From Methanosarcina sp. DH2 (GTDB taxonomy: Archaea > Halobacteriota > Methanosarcinia > Methanosarcinales > Methanosarcinaceae), in assembly GCF_020804225.1 (NCBI RefSeq), contig NZ_WJBI01000020.1:1-64000 (forward strand): a DNA stretch of 64,000 nt, given 5' to 3'. Under the pieces are notes generated by a model. That model did no database searches and was not told the origin of the DNA. It saw only the letters and a list, made by a program, of their open reading frames with translations. Of this stretch, positions 36,378-45,946 are shown piece by piece. Every line of letters begins with the position of its first letter. Position 1 is the first letter of the stretch. Made by a program: the position numbers and the translations under genes.

Positions 36378-38504
36378 ATGTCTGAAATTTTGAGAGATTC
36401 AGCAGAGGATTGCTTCCAAAAGACCTTTTCCATAATTCAAACAGAGAAGTCGGTTGATATTTTAAAAGAACTTGAAAAAACCGAAGAAATCACAAATCTA
36501 CTCTTAAAGAATCAGGAACACGAATTTTTTAAAGAAAATCTCCAGATAAAATTACACTATGTTTTCAGTATTGGATATTTCGTACAAAGTAAGGGACTTT
36601 TTTCTCAAGCACAAAATTTCTATGAACTATCCTTTTTAATCTCTCAAAATCTCCTCCAAATAGATCCTAAAAACGTATTATACAAATCTCACATAGGAAC
36701 TATTTTTAACAATCTTGGTGCCTTGCTCTGGACTATGGGTAGACACGAAGAAGCAAAACAAAAATACGAAAAAGCTCTCGAAATTTATGAAAACTTACTC
36801 CAAACCGATCTAGAAAACTTAGAGTACCAATCAAGTGTTGGAGGGACACTCAATAACCTGGGAAACCTGCTTAAAGACATGGGTAGACTCAAAGAAGCAA
36901 AACAAAGATACGAAAAAGCACTTTCAATTTATGGGAAATTGCTCAAAACATATCCAGAAAATATAGAGTATCAATCAGAAGTTGGAAAGATATTCAATAA
37001 CCTTGGTGCTTTGCTTTCTGATATGGGTCGTCTCAAAAAATCAAAACAAAAATATGAAAAAGCGCTTGGCATTTACAGGAAATTGCTTAATACATACCCC
37101 GAAAATGTAATGTACCTGTCCGATGTAGCAATGACATTCAACAACCTAAGCCTCTTGCTTTCTGATATGGGTAGGCTTGAAGAAGCAAAACAAAGATACG
37201 AAAAAGCTCTTGAGATTTATGAATACTTACTTAGTAGAGATTCAGAAAACGAATTGTACCAATCATACGTGGGAACGACACTCAACAATCTCGGTACCTT
37301 ACTTTCTGATATGGGTAGGCTTGAAGAAGCACAACAAAGATACGAAAAAGCTCTTGAGATTAACGAAAACTTACTCCAAACAGATCCTGAAAATGTATGG
37401 TATCAATCAAGTATATCAACGTTGCTTAACAATCTCGGGAACCTACTAAAAAACATTGGTCGTCTCGATGAAGCAAAAGAAAGGTACGAAAAAGCTCTTG
37501 AAATGAGGGAAGACTTACTCCAAACAGACTCAGAAAATATATTGTACCAATTAGACATAGCAATGATTCTCAATAATTTCGGCTTCTTGCTCTCTAACAT
37601 GGGTTGGATCGAAGAAGCGAAAGAGAAATATGAAAAAGCGCTTGAAATAAGGGAAAAATTACTCAATACAGACCCCAAAAATATAGCGTACCAATTGTAC
37701 ATTGGCACGACACTCAACAATCTTGGTATCTTGCTTTCTGATATGGGTTGTCTCAAAGAAGCAAACCAGAGGTACAAAAAAGCGCTTCAAATTTACGAAA
37801 ATTTACTTCGTAGAGATCCCAAAAATGTATTGTACCAATCATACGTTGGAATGACCCTCAATAATTGTGGTGATTTATTATATAGACAGGAAAACTACTC
37901 AGCCGCTATAGACTTTTATCTAAAGGCACTGGAAGACTATATATTAAATTCTTCAAACTTAGACTTACTGTTTAGAATTTATGCATCAATTGGAAGGTGT
38001 TATGAGAAACTGGATAACTGCGATAGCGCTTATATCAATTACAAACAATCCATAGAATCCATCGAGTCCATTAGAAGTCAATGTTCAATCGAAGAGATTA
38101 AAATGGATATAATGTGGGACAAAGGCATACCATATACCGAACTGGTTTCTCTCCTATATGCAAAAATGAACAAAGTAAGCGAAGCATTGGAGTATATAGA
38201 GAAATCTAAATCACGTGCATTGCTCGATTTACTTCGTTTTGTAGAGATTGAAATACCACAAGAAGTACCAGAAAACCTGAAATCAGATGAATTAAAACTT
38301 GTTAAACAAATAAGAAATCTAAATCGACAGATGAAAACAGTAAATAACCAAGAATTAATGTCCATTTCTAAACAAATTATGAAATTACAGTCTGAACTCA
38401 CTGAACTCTATAATAAAGTAGCTGATTTTGCACCTGGATATGTAGATTTAAGAAAAGGCAAGCATCTCAAAATTGATGGAATAATAGAACTTTTGAAAAC
38501 ATGA
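36378..38504 (+). CDS. TPR protein ending in a CHAT-domain start (sensor 1)
   Basis: 708 residues. About nine tetratricopeptide units of 48 residues (NNLGNLLKDMGRLKEAKQRY, EKALEIYENLLQTDPEN) cover residues 90-490. A less regular helical region ends in the linker ALEYIEKSKSRALLDLLRF. The last 25 residues, FAPGYVDLRKGKHLKIDGII and then ELLKT, are the piece that normally opens a CHAT domain. The protein stops there, with no CHAT core and none decayed downstream. It is separated from the operon below by 437 bp, so it is probably transcribed on its own. It is lower in GC than the next three TPR genes. Confidence 0.85.
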   Translation: MSEILRDSAEDCFQKTFSIIQTEKSVDILKELEKTEEITNLLLKNQEHEFFKENLQIKLHYVFSIGYFVQSKGLFSQAQNFYELSFLISQNLLQIDPKNVLYKSHIGTIFNNLGALLWTMGRHEEAKQKYEKALEIYENLLQTDLENLEYQSSVGGTLNNLGNLLKDMGRLKEAKQRYEKALSIYGKLLKTYPENIEYQSEVGKIFNNLGALLSDMGRLKKSKQKYEKALGIYRKLLNTYPENVMYLSDVAMTFNNLSLLLSDMGRLEEAKQRYEKALEIYEYLLSRDSENELYQSYVGTTLNNLGTLLSDMGRLEEAQQRYEKALEINENLLQTDPENVWYQSSISTLLNNLGNLLKNIGRLDEAKERYEKALEMREDLLQTDSENILYQLDIAMILNNFGFLLSNMGWIEEAKEKYEKALEIREKLLNTDPKNIAYQLYIGTTLNNLGILLSDMGCLKEANQRYKKALQIYENLLRRDPKNVLYQSYVGMTLNNCGDLLYRQENYSAAIDFYLKALEDYILNSSNLDLLFRIYASIGRCYEKLDNCDSAYINYKQSIESIESIRSQCSIEEIKMDIMWDKGIPYTELVSLLYAKMNKVSEALEYIEKSKSRALLDLLRFVEIEIPQEVPENLKSDELKLVKQIRNLNRQMKTVNNQELMSISKQIMKLQSELTELYNKVADFAPGYVDLRKGKHLKIDGIIELLKT

Positions 38505-38940
38505 ACTTAGGCAAATCTATATTTTTAATATTATTGAGCCTATAGCTTATTCATAGTTTTTATTTTTCTGGAAATGTAAAAAGTCAACTTTATAGTATTT
38601 CATATAGGCACTGATAATTTATCATCATAGTGGCAATTGTAATCTGCTCAACAATTGTTACATTCTCACTGCTCATCAAGTGTTTCGTACAACCTTGATG
38701 AAGAAGTTAATTCAATACTCAAAATCAACTCATTTAAATCTTTCTTTGAGTGACGAGTTGTTTTTACTATAAAATGAATTCCGCAAGTTTTAATAAATAA
38801 AAATCAACTTGACTTTATAATCGAATTGTTATTTATTTCACCTTTTAACTTGACACTATACTATAACATTTTACAAATGACTGCGAATAATTATAATATG
38901 TAGAATATGGCATAAACTGTTATCAGGAAGTGAGCCAACA

Positions 38941-40734
38941 ATGTCACAGGCAACTTCGAAAGATTATGAGATGCTTTATGAAGAAGCCGAAAACTATCTT
39001 GCCGCTGGAGATTTTGAGCGTGGAATCGCTCTTTTAGCGCAGGCAAGTATGCTTGCCGAATCTTTGGGGAAGATACTCGCACAAGGTGCTATTCTCAATA
39101 ATCTGGCGCTGGCTCAGAAGCATGCTGGCCAAACTAATGCCTCACTGGATACTATAATAAAAGCTGTTGATCTTTTGAGACGCGCTGGGGCTCAGGCTGA
39201 ATTGGCTGAAGCTCTTAGAAATGAAGGTTTCATCGAGAGAGAGTTAGGTAATCTGGATGCAGCCATACAGCATCATACAGCTGCCTTTACAGTTTTTGAA
39301 GCCATAAACGACGGTCTTGGCATGGCAAAGATACTTATCGACATGGGACTGGACTACAAGGATCAGAGCCAACTTACAATGGCACATGCCAGTTTTGAGC
39401 GTGCCCTCGCACTGCTGGCAGATTATATAGAACCAAGCGTCAAAGCACATGCCTTGATTGGGTTGGGTCTCACATCGGAGAAGTTGCATAATATTAAATG
39501 TGCTCGTCAATACTACCTGGAAGCTCTGAAAGCATATCGTGAGGCTAGTGATCTTGAGAATGAAGCCATGACGCTGCATAATCTTGGACAACTATACGAC
39601 AATCAGCAGAAATTTCAAATTGCACTGAACTACTACAGGCAGTCATTGGAGATCAACTTGGAAATCGGTTCAAAAGGGGGTGTGATAGCAGACCTTTCTT
39701 CGCTGGCAGCTATATATCAACTAACCGGAGATCTAGAGCAATCCCGGCAAATGCATGAACATGCGCTTAATCTACAAGAAGAAATAGGAGATCGTCTAGG
39801 GCAGGTGTGGACTTATAGTGACCTGGGGATCCTGGTAAGAGACGCCGGACAATTCAATGAAGCTGAAAGATACTTGGCCAATGCACTGAGACTGGCTCGA
39901 GAGATAGGAGATCCACATGAAATACATAATGTACATTTTAACCTTGGCGACATTCACATGTTAGGAGGATATTTATTTAACTGGAATAATGTTCCAGGAA
40001 ACGATAACGAAAGGCTAATAGAACTTCTAATACAAAAATTTAGAGCTAGTTGGGTAAAAACTTCAAAGATTGAAAAGATCAATAATGGGAATACTATAAA
40101 GATTTCCTCTGAAAATAATTCTCTTTTTTTGAAACTCAACTATGATATCGATAGGGAATTCCTGACAATTAATGATATTAGAGCTGACGAATTAGTTGTG
40201 ATGGCAGAAAACGATGAGCGAGGTGTATATTTAGCTAGTCGATTAAATGACGCTGCTAATAACTATGTAGCTGCTGTAGATGCATTGGAATCGGTACGAC
40301 ATAGGCTTTTACTGGAAGAGGAAGCAGTGAGTTACTTCGATGAACCTCATTTAGAAGCATATGACCGGCTTGTAAGACTTTACGTCCGTGGTCTCAGTAA
40401 TCCCACACAGGCGCTGATATGGGAAGAGCGGGCAAAAGCCCGGGAATTTTTGAGACGCTTGCGATTAAGCGATATCTCAAGGCCATATCAAATTCCAAAG
40501 GAACTCATTGATCGAGAAACTCAATTATTGACTCGATTACGCCAAACCGCATCTGCCATATCAACAGCTAGCGAATCAAATAGGTTAGTTGCAGTGAAGG
40601 AATATGAATCAATAGAAATTACACTTCGTGGTATTTGGATGGAAATAAAGCTCTTCAACCCTGAATATGTAGCACTAAGGTATGGAGAGCCGGCTTTGTG
40701 GGAGGATATACAAAAATGTCTGCGACTAACATGA
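38941..40734 (+). CDS. TPR protein ending in a CHAT-domain start (sensor 2)
   Basis: 597 residues. TPR units (GAILNNLALAQKHAGQTN, ALNYYRQSLEINLEIGSKGG) cover about 20-340. An interrupting segment (about 345-430) is followed by the helical linker ALIWEERAKAREFLRRLRL and the end NPEYVALRYGEPALWEDIQK. It ends at the same point of the CHAT domain as its neighbours. It begins the operon that includes the CHAT gene. The units resemble those of bacterial TPR-CHAT proteins. Confidence 0.85.
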   Translation: MSQATSKDYEMLYEEAENYLAAGDFERGIALLAQASMLAESLGKILAQGAILNNLALAQKHAGQTNASLDTIIKAVDLLRRAGAQAELAEALRNEGFIERELGNLDAAIQHHTAAFTVFEAINDGLGMAKILIDMGLDYKDQSQLTMAHASFERALALLADYIEPSVKAHALIGLGLTSEKLHNIKCARQYYLEALKAYREASDLENEAMTLHNLGQLYDNQQKFQIALNYYRQSLEINLEIGSKGGVIADLSSLAAIYQLTGDLEQSRQMHEHALNLQEEIGDRLGQVWTYSDLGILVRDAGQFNEAERYLANALRLAREIGDPHEIHNVHFNLGDIHMLGGYLFNWNNVPGNDNERLIELLIQKFRASWVKTSKIEKINNGNTIKISSENNSLFLKLNYDIDREFLTINDIRADELVVMAENDERGVYLASRLNDAANNYVAAVDALESVRHRLLLEEEAVSYFDEPHLEAYDRLVRLYVRGLSNPTQALIWEERAKAREFLRRLRLSDISRPYQIPKELIDRETQLLTRLRQTASAISTASESNRLVAVKEYESIEITLRGIWMEIKLFNPEYVALRYGEPALWEDIQKCLRLT

Positions 40735-40783
40735 ATTGCAAGTGAGTATAAGAGAGGTAATTGGGTGGAAGAAAGTGATTAAT

Positions 40784-43120
40784 ATGAATTCTACTCATGA
40801 TCTACAAAATTCGCTGATCGAAGCTCAGCGCTTGTTTTATCTCGGTCAACTGTCTAAGGCAATAAGTCTGGCACAGAGAGCTGCAGAATCACCTGCTTTG
40901 ACTCTACAGGCACGCTTACTTATGGTTCGTTGTCTATTTTCTCAGGGAAAATTTTGCGATGCTGATGCTACTTGCAGTTTGTCACTTGAAACATCATTGT
41001 CAGATAGCGAGGGTATACGGGAATTACGTTTGTGGCATGGTTTTCTTCAAATTTATCTGGCAGGAAATCCAACTGCTGCCCTGGTTGAGTGTGAGGATGC
41101 AATATCATGGGCCAAATCACAGCCAGATAGCCTACACCTCATTGCAGTAGCTAATGACCTGATGGCTCGTGCAAAAGCCATAGCAAGTGAATGGAGTTTG
41201 GCACCCCCATCCAGTTTGACGGAGGCTCGTGTTCTATCCGCCAGGGCAGCCGAAGCCTACCGGGATCACGGTGATTTTTTAGAGTCATTGAGTGCCATGA
41301 TCAAGCAGGGTCAATTCTACCTGATGGGTATTAAAAAAGATCGAGATACTGCCAGGAAAATTTTACAGGAAGTGCAAATTCAGGCATTGGTAACCGGGAA
41401 TAATGTACTCCAGGCTGAAGCAGCATTACATACAGCTGAGTTGGACTTTGAAGACATGCTTGCCCGGCGAGCAGTAGAACAGGAAATTAGAGTAGAAAAT
41501 ACTCCATACAAGTACTCACTGGCCCTGTACAATGCGACTGAACATGCTCTTGGTCCAGCAGATGTCTTATTAAGCTTAGGACGTAGCCTTGTCAATACAG
41601 GCTTCGACGGCATTAATGTCCTGAATCAAGCACTAAATATCTACAGTCAGGAAGATAATCTGGCTGGCATAAACAGCGCGCTAAGTTCCCTTGGCACATG
41701 TTATTTGCAGCAAGGGAGGACGGCCGAGGCGTTACATTGCCATCAACAAGCAGTAAAAGTTGCTGAAAAAATGTGCTTTCCCTTGGGACAGGCTACTGCT
41801 TACATGGGCATAGGCGACTATTTCTATCGAACCGGCGACTATGCTCGCGCTCTTGGTGCTTATGAAAAGACCGGAACCATTGCTGCGTTCTCTGCTGTGC
41901 GGACAATGTTGAATCTGGCTCTAGCTAATGCTTATATTTCGATGAACCTGCACGACAGGGCAGAAGTAACTTGCAGAGCAGCTATTGAAACTCTGAGATT
42001 ATCTGGCCCAAATGAACGCCTATCATTAGCATATTATATTCTGGGTAACATCCAGGCAAGCAATGGTGACTGGGCAGTCGCTATCGAAACCTGGAAAGAT
42101 GGTCTGGCTGTGGATAAATCCATAAATAACCGACATGGCCAGGCGGAAAAACTGCAGTGTATTGCCCAAGCCACGGTTATGCAGCATTATCTTCCAGGCG
42201 GTCTTCCCATCCCTGATTTAGCTTACAAAGAAGCAACATCTCTCTACATGCAGGCAATTGTCCTGCTAAGAGAAATTGGGGATCAGCAAGCTACTGCAGC
42301 TATTGCCAGCATACACCAGTTGCTTGGACAGACTGCTGTCACATGTGGACATTTTTTAGATGCCCTGCAATATCTGGAGCAGGCCCGTAATGGTTACGCA
42401 GCCATTGGCCTGGCTATGCAAACCGCTACTACTGACGTCTTATTGGGTTTGCTCTGTCACGACCTTGGAGGCAGAGGAGCTCCTGATCTCTACGCCGAGG
42501 CTGAACGCTGTCAGGAACGAGCTCTGAACTACTTCAAAGAAGCTGGTATGCTTGAGATGACCTGGAAAGTCCGTTTCTACTCCGCTCACACTGCCTTCCG
42601 GCGCAGTCTGTTGGCTATTAATAGCGATGAACAGCAAGCATACTGGCAGAATGCTGCTGAAAGGCTGGAAGAAGCCGCAGTTGACATTGAGATGGTGAGA
42701 GGTCGTTTCATTGAGGTAGATCTTATTGCAAGGGAAAACGCTCGACTTGGACTGGTGAACGATGAGGAAAAGGTTTACGCATTTGCTATACAAATGCATT
42801 TCCTGTATTTGAAGAACACAAAGAGCGCATTCAACTGGCTGGAAAGACTCAAGGGGCGAGTTTTTCTTGATGCTTTGTCACTTACGCCTCTGCGCTCTCC
42901 TATTCTGACAGACACTACACTTATTGATAGCGAAAAGGAGCTGATGAAGGATCTAAAAAATGCTTCATCTCAGAACCAAGTAGTTGATTTGAATAAAAGA
43001 GTGCATGTTCTCTGGGATAGAATGGCTACTGATCCTGCTGCAACTGAGTACGTGACCCTTAGGCGTGGAGAGCCCGTCAATTGGGAAAATATAAGAGTAC
43101 TGCTTCAGCCTCTGTTGTAA
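40784..43120 (+). CDS. TPR protein ending in a CHAT-domain start (sensor 3)
   Basis: About 778 residues from ATG 40784; GTG 40775 in the same frame is an alternative, and the TTG at 40736 is unlikely. It is almost wholly helical, with degenerate TPR units (GTCYLQQGRTAEALHCHQQA, GDYFYRTGDYARALGAYEK). The linker FNWLERLKGRVFLDALSL and the end TEYVTLRRGEPVNWENIRVL are the CHAT opening segment. It starts 50 bp after sensor 2 and ends 11 bp before sensor 4. Confidence 0.85.
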   Translation: MNSTHDLQNSLIEAQRLFYLGQLSKAISLAQRAAESPALTLQARLLMVRCLFSQGKFCDADATCSLSLETSLSDSEGIRELRLWHGFLQIYLAGNPTAALVECEDAISWAKSQPDSLHLIAVANDLMARAKAIASEWSLAPPSSLTEARVLSARAAEAYRDHGDFLESLSAMIKQGQFYLMGIKKDRDTARKILQEVQIQALVTGNNVLQAEAALHTAELDFEDMLARRAVEQEIRVENTPYKYSLALYNATEHALGPADVLLSLGRSLVNTGFDGINVLNQALNIYSQEDNLAGINSALSSLGTCYLQQGRTAEALHCHQQAVKVAEKMCFPLGQATAYMGIGDYFYRTGDYARALGAYEKTGTIAAFSAVRTMLNLALANAYISMNLHDRAEVTCRAAIETLRLSGPNERLSLAYYILGNIQASNGDWAVAIETWKDGLAVDKSINNRHGQAEKLQCIAQATVMQHYLPGGLPIPDLAYKEATSLYMQAIVLLREIGDQQATAAIASIHQLLGQTAVTCGHFLDALQYLEQARNGYAAIGLAMQTATTDVLLGLLCHDLGGRGAPDLYAEAERCQERALNYFKEAGMLEMTWKVRFYSAHTAFRRSLLAINSDEQQAYWQNAAERLEEAAVDIEMVRGRFIEVDLIARENARLGLVNDEEKVYAFAIQMHFLYLKNTKSAFNWLERLKGRVFLDALSLTPLRSPILTDTTLIDSEKELMKDLKNASSQNQVVDLNKRVHVLWDRMATDPAATEYVTLRRGEPVNWENIRVLLQPLL

Positions 43121-43130
43121 GAGGGATGAT

Positions 43131-45794
43131 ATGGAATCGAAGACAAATCCTTTGAACGCTTATGTTCCCCAAGAAACGGCTGATCTTTTTTGGCATCTAG
43201 CAAAACAGATGGCATCGGGTTTGCTTACACTGGACGAAACTATTGGCGAATTATATAATTCCACAGTGGGAGAGAATTTGACACTTAATCAGGTAATAGC
43301 ACTGGATGCTGCCACTAGAACACTATTGGATAAGTACTCTGACATAGCACTTGCTTTGGGCCGTATAAATTACGAATTGGCGCGAATTAGTAATCAGACT
43401 GAGTTTTCAGGATATTGTGGGTTGACTTTGGCGCTAGCTCATCGGAAACTGGGGCAACTTAAAGACGCCATAGCGATCCTCGAAAAATCAAGAGACTATT
43501 TCCGGCAAGCCAATAATTTACAGAATGAAGGTTTAGCTGTGGGCAATCTTGGAAATGTGTACTTCGAACTGGGTAGGGTGGATCGAGCACTTGATTACCA
43601 TAAGGCTGCCTTAGCTCTATTCCATGAAGTTGGAGACGATGTTAATGAAGGATTGTGGCTGGGCAACCTGGGTACAGCTTACAGTGCAATAGGAGATCAC
43701 GGGAAAGCAATCTCCTTTTATATGCAAGCATTAGAGCTTGCACGCAAGCTTGATGATAATATCCAAGTGGGTCGGCGCTTGAACGATTTAGCTTATGAAC
43801 ATATTGAGCTCGGTAAGTATCAAAAAGCCTTGGAGCTATACCAAGAAGGGCTTGTTGTTGCCCATGACACTGGTGAGCGACGATTAGAAGGTCGTTGCCT
43901 TGGAGGTATCGGTACCGTTCACCACCGACAGGGTAATGTACGCCAGGCAGTCGAATTCTACCAGCAAGCCTTGACTATGTCTATGGAGACAGGAGATCGC
44001 CGCATGGAGGGGGTATGGCTGGGAAGTTTGGGCAATGCTTTCAATGATTTAGGAGATTACCCAAAAGCTATTGGTTATCTGGAGCGTGGTTTAGCTATTG
44101 CTCGCCAGGTAAGGGATCGACCCCATGAGGTAATATGGCTGATTGGATTGGGCTTAGTGCATGATGATCTCAATGAATATCGTCAGTCTTTGTCATTATT
44201 TGAACAGGCATTAAGCCTTGTTCAAGAAATTGGGGATAAACAACAGGAGAACAACTGTCTTGGACATATAGGGTTGATTTATGGTAAGTTGCATGATCTT
44301 GAGCGCGGAATTGCTTTCCTGCAGAAAGCATTAGCAATTGCACAAGAAATCAGTGATCGGCCGCGGGTAGGAGTTCACCTGGGTAATCTGGGCATTTTAT
44401 ATCAAGAATTCCATGACTATCCAGAAGCTATCGAATCTTACGAGCAGGCACTAGCTATTGCACAGGAACTAGGTGACCAGCGAAATGAACAAACGTGGCT
44501 AGGTAACCTGGGTCTCGCCTACCGTAATCTGGGCTATTACCAAAAAGCAGTTGACTTTACGGAAAAATCTCTCAAAATTATTCGCCAGCGAAATGATCGT
44601 ATAGCTGAAGCCCATCAACTTGCAATCCTTGGCTTGCTTCAACGTGATATAGGGCAGTACCGTCTTGCTATTGCCAACCTTCAAGAAGCACTGGCTATAA
44701 CATGTGAATTAGATGACAGATGGAATGAGGTCTTGCGATTGAATAACTTGGGCTTGGTCTATGTGGCACTCGGCGATTACAAACAAGCTGTATTATTGCA
44801 AAAAGAAGCTTTGAGAATCGCACAAGAGACTGAAGATGAAGAAGGTGAGTTGACCATACTTGGCAGCCTCGGTAGTACATATTTTTCTCAGGAAGACTAC
44901 AATCAGGCAGCTGAATTCTATCAGAGGAGTCAAGCTTTAGCTCAAAAGTTAGGAGACAGGCAAATAATAGCTAGCACATTTGGTGGCCTGGCTAATGTTT
45001 ACTATGTTCAGGGCAATTATAACCAGGCCATTAGCACTTACGAGAAAGCACTTGAAGGTTCTCGACAAATTGGTGATCGTAGAAATGAGTGCATATGGCT
45101 GAACAACTTAGGGCAAGTCCATCGCTCTCTTGCTCGAAAACAGTTCCGTGAAGATCAGCGCGCTGTTTACCTTCAGAAAGCCAAAGAGTATGTTCAAAAG
45201 GCTATCACTCTGGCATACAAAATTTCCTTTAGCGATGCCGAAATGACAGGTCAAACAAACCTTGGTCATATTTATGCTTTAGATCTGGAAGATACTAAAA
45301 GTGGCCAGATATGTTATAAAAATGCTATTGAACTCCTTGAAAGGACACTAGGTATGCTAGTCGAAGAGTCACATCGCATAGGATTTTTTGGACAGGCACT
45401 GGATGCTTATAATGGACTGATGGCATTATACCTGGCACAGGCAAACTGGCGAGATGCTTGGACAACGATTGAAAAAGCCCGCTCACGTACTCTAGTCGAA
45501 CAACTTGCCCAGACTTCGTTTTCTCCTCAATCTTCAATAGATATTTCACTTCTTAATGAAGAAGCCCAGTGGCTTACGGAGTTACGTCGTTTAAACCTAG
45601 CACTGCGAAATGCTTCTGCAAATGAAGCGACTCGTCTGGCTAATAAAATAGAAGTTGCACAGAAAGCCCTAGATATCGTACTGGAGAGAATGGACACAAA
45701 TGCGCCAGATTATGTTGCTTTACGGCGTGGTGTGGCTGCAAAATTCTACGAAGTGAAAAATTTATTGAAGTACACAAAACAAATAGATGTGTGA
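43131..45794 (+). CDS. TPR protein ending in a CHAT-domain start (sensor 4)
   Basis: 887 residues, start ATG 43131 with GAGGGATGAT. It has about fifteen clean 40-residue TPR units of the Kinesin-light-chain type (LGNLGNVYFELGRVDRALDY, HKAALALFHEVGDDVNEG). The linker TTIEKARSRTLVEQLAQ and the end APDYVALRRGVAAKFYEVKN again stop at the CHAT opening. It has the longest TPR array of the set. A 152-bp gap to the CHAT gene could hold an internal promoter. Confidence 0.87.
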   Translation: MESKTNPLNAYVPQETADLFWHLAKQMASGLLTLDETIGELYNSTVGENLTLNQVIALDAATRTLLDKYSDIALALGRINYELARISNQTEFSGYCGLTLALAHRKLGQLKDAIAILEKSRDYFRQANNLQNEGLAVGNLGNVYFELGRVDRALDYHKAALALFHEVGDDVNEGLWLGNLGTAYSAIGDHGKAISFYMQALELARKLDDNIQVGRRLNDLAYEHIELGKYQKALELYQEGLVVAHDTGERRLEGRCLGGIGTVHHRQGNVRQAVEFYQQALTMSMETGDRRMEGVWLGSLGNAFNDLGDYPKAIGYLERGLAIARQVRDRPHEVIWLIGLGLVHDDLNEYRQSLSLFEQALSLVQEIGDKQQENNCLGHIGLIYGKLHDLERGIAFLQKALAIAQEISDRPRVGVHLGNLGILYQEFHDYPEAIESYEQALAIAQELGDQRNEQTWLGNLGLAYRNLGYYQKAVDFTEKSLKIIRQRNDRIAEAHQLAILGLLQRDIGQYRLAIANLQEALAITCELDDRWNEVLRLNNLGLVYVALGDYKQAVLLQKEALRIAQETEDEEGELTILGSLGSTYFSQEDYNQAAEFYQRSQALAQKLGDRQIIASTFGGLANVYYVQGNYNQAISTYEKALEGSRQIGDRRNECIWLNNLGQVHRSLARKQFREDQRAVYLQKAKEYVQKAITLAYKISFSDAEMTGQTNLGHIYALDLEDTKSGQICYKNAIELLERTLGMLVEESHRIGFFGQALDAYNGLMALYLAQANWRDAWTTIEKARSRTLVEQLAQTSFSPQSSIDISLLNEEAQWLTELRRLNLALRNASANEATRLANKIEVAQKALDIVLERMDTNAPDYVALRRGVAAKFYEVKNLLKYTKQIDV

Positions 45795-45946
45795 AGTACA
45801 ATGAAGGCATTATTTTGTCTTCTCACTCAAATAATAACGTTGTGAACTGGACAAGAATAACATCATTATACTGTTTTCTATCAATGTGATAGTTGAAAGT
45901 TTTTAGAAGTAAATAAGCGAAGATACAGCTTAGCAGGTGAGAAATC

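Noticed and set aside
37403-37777. Open frames inside the TPR gene on both strands
   Set aside because: They arise from the 144-bp repeat periodicity of the TPR gene and have no independent support.
36378-45794. TPR genes as pseudogenes of single-chain TPR-CHAT proteins
   Set aside because: No decayed CHAT sequence follows any of the four stops, the frames are otherwise intact, the next genes start within 11-50 bp in two cases, and all stops fall at the same domain position.
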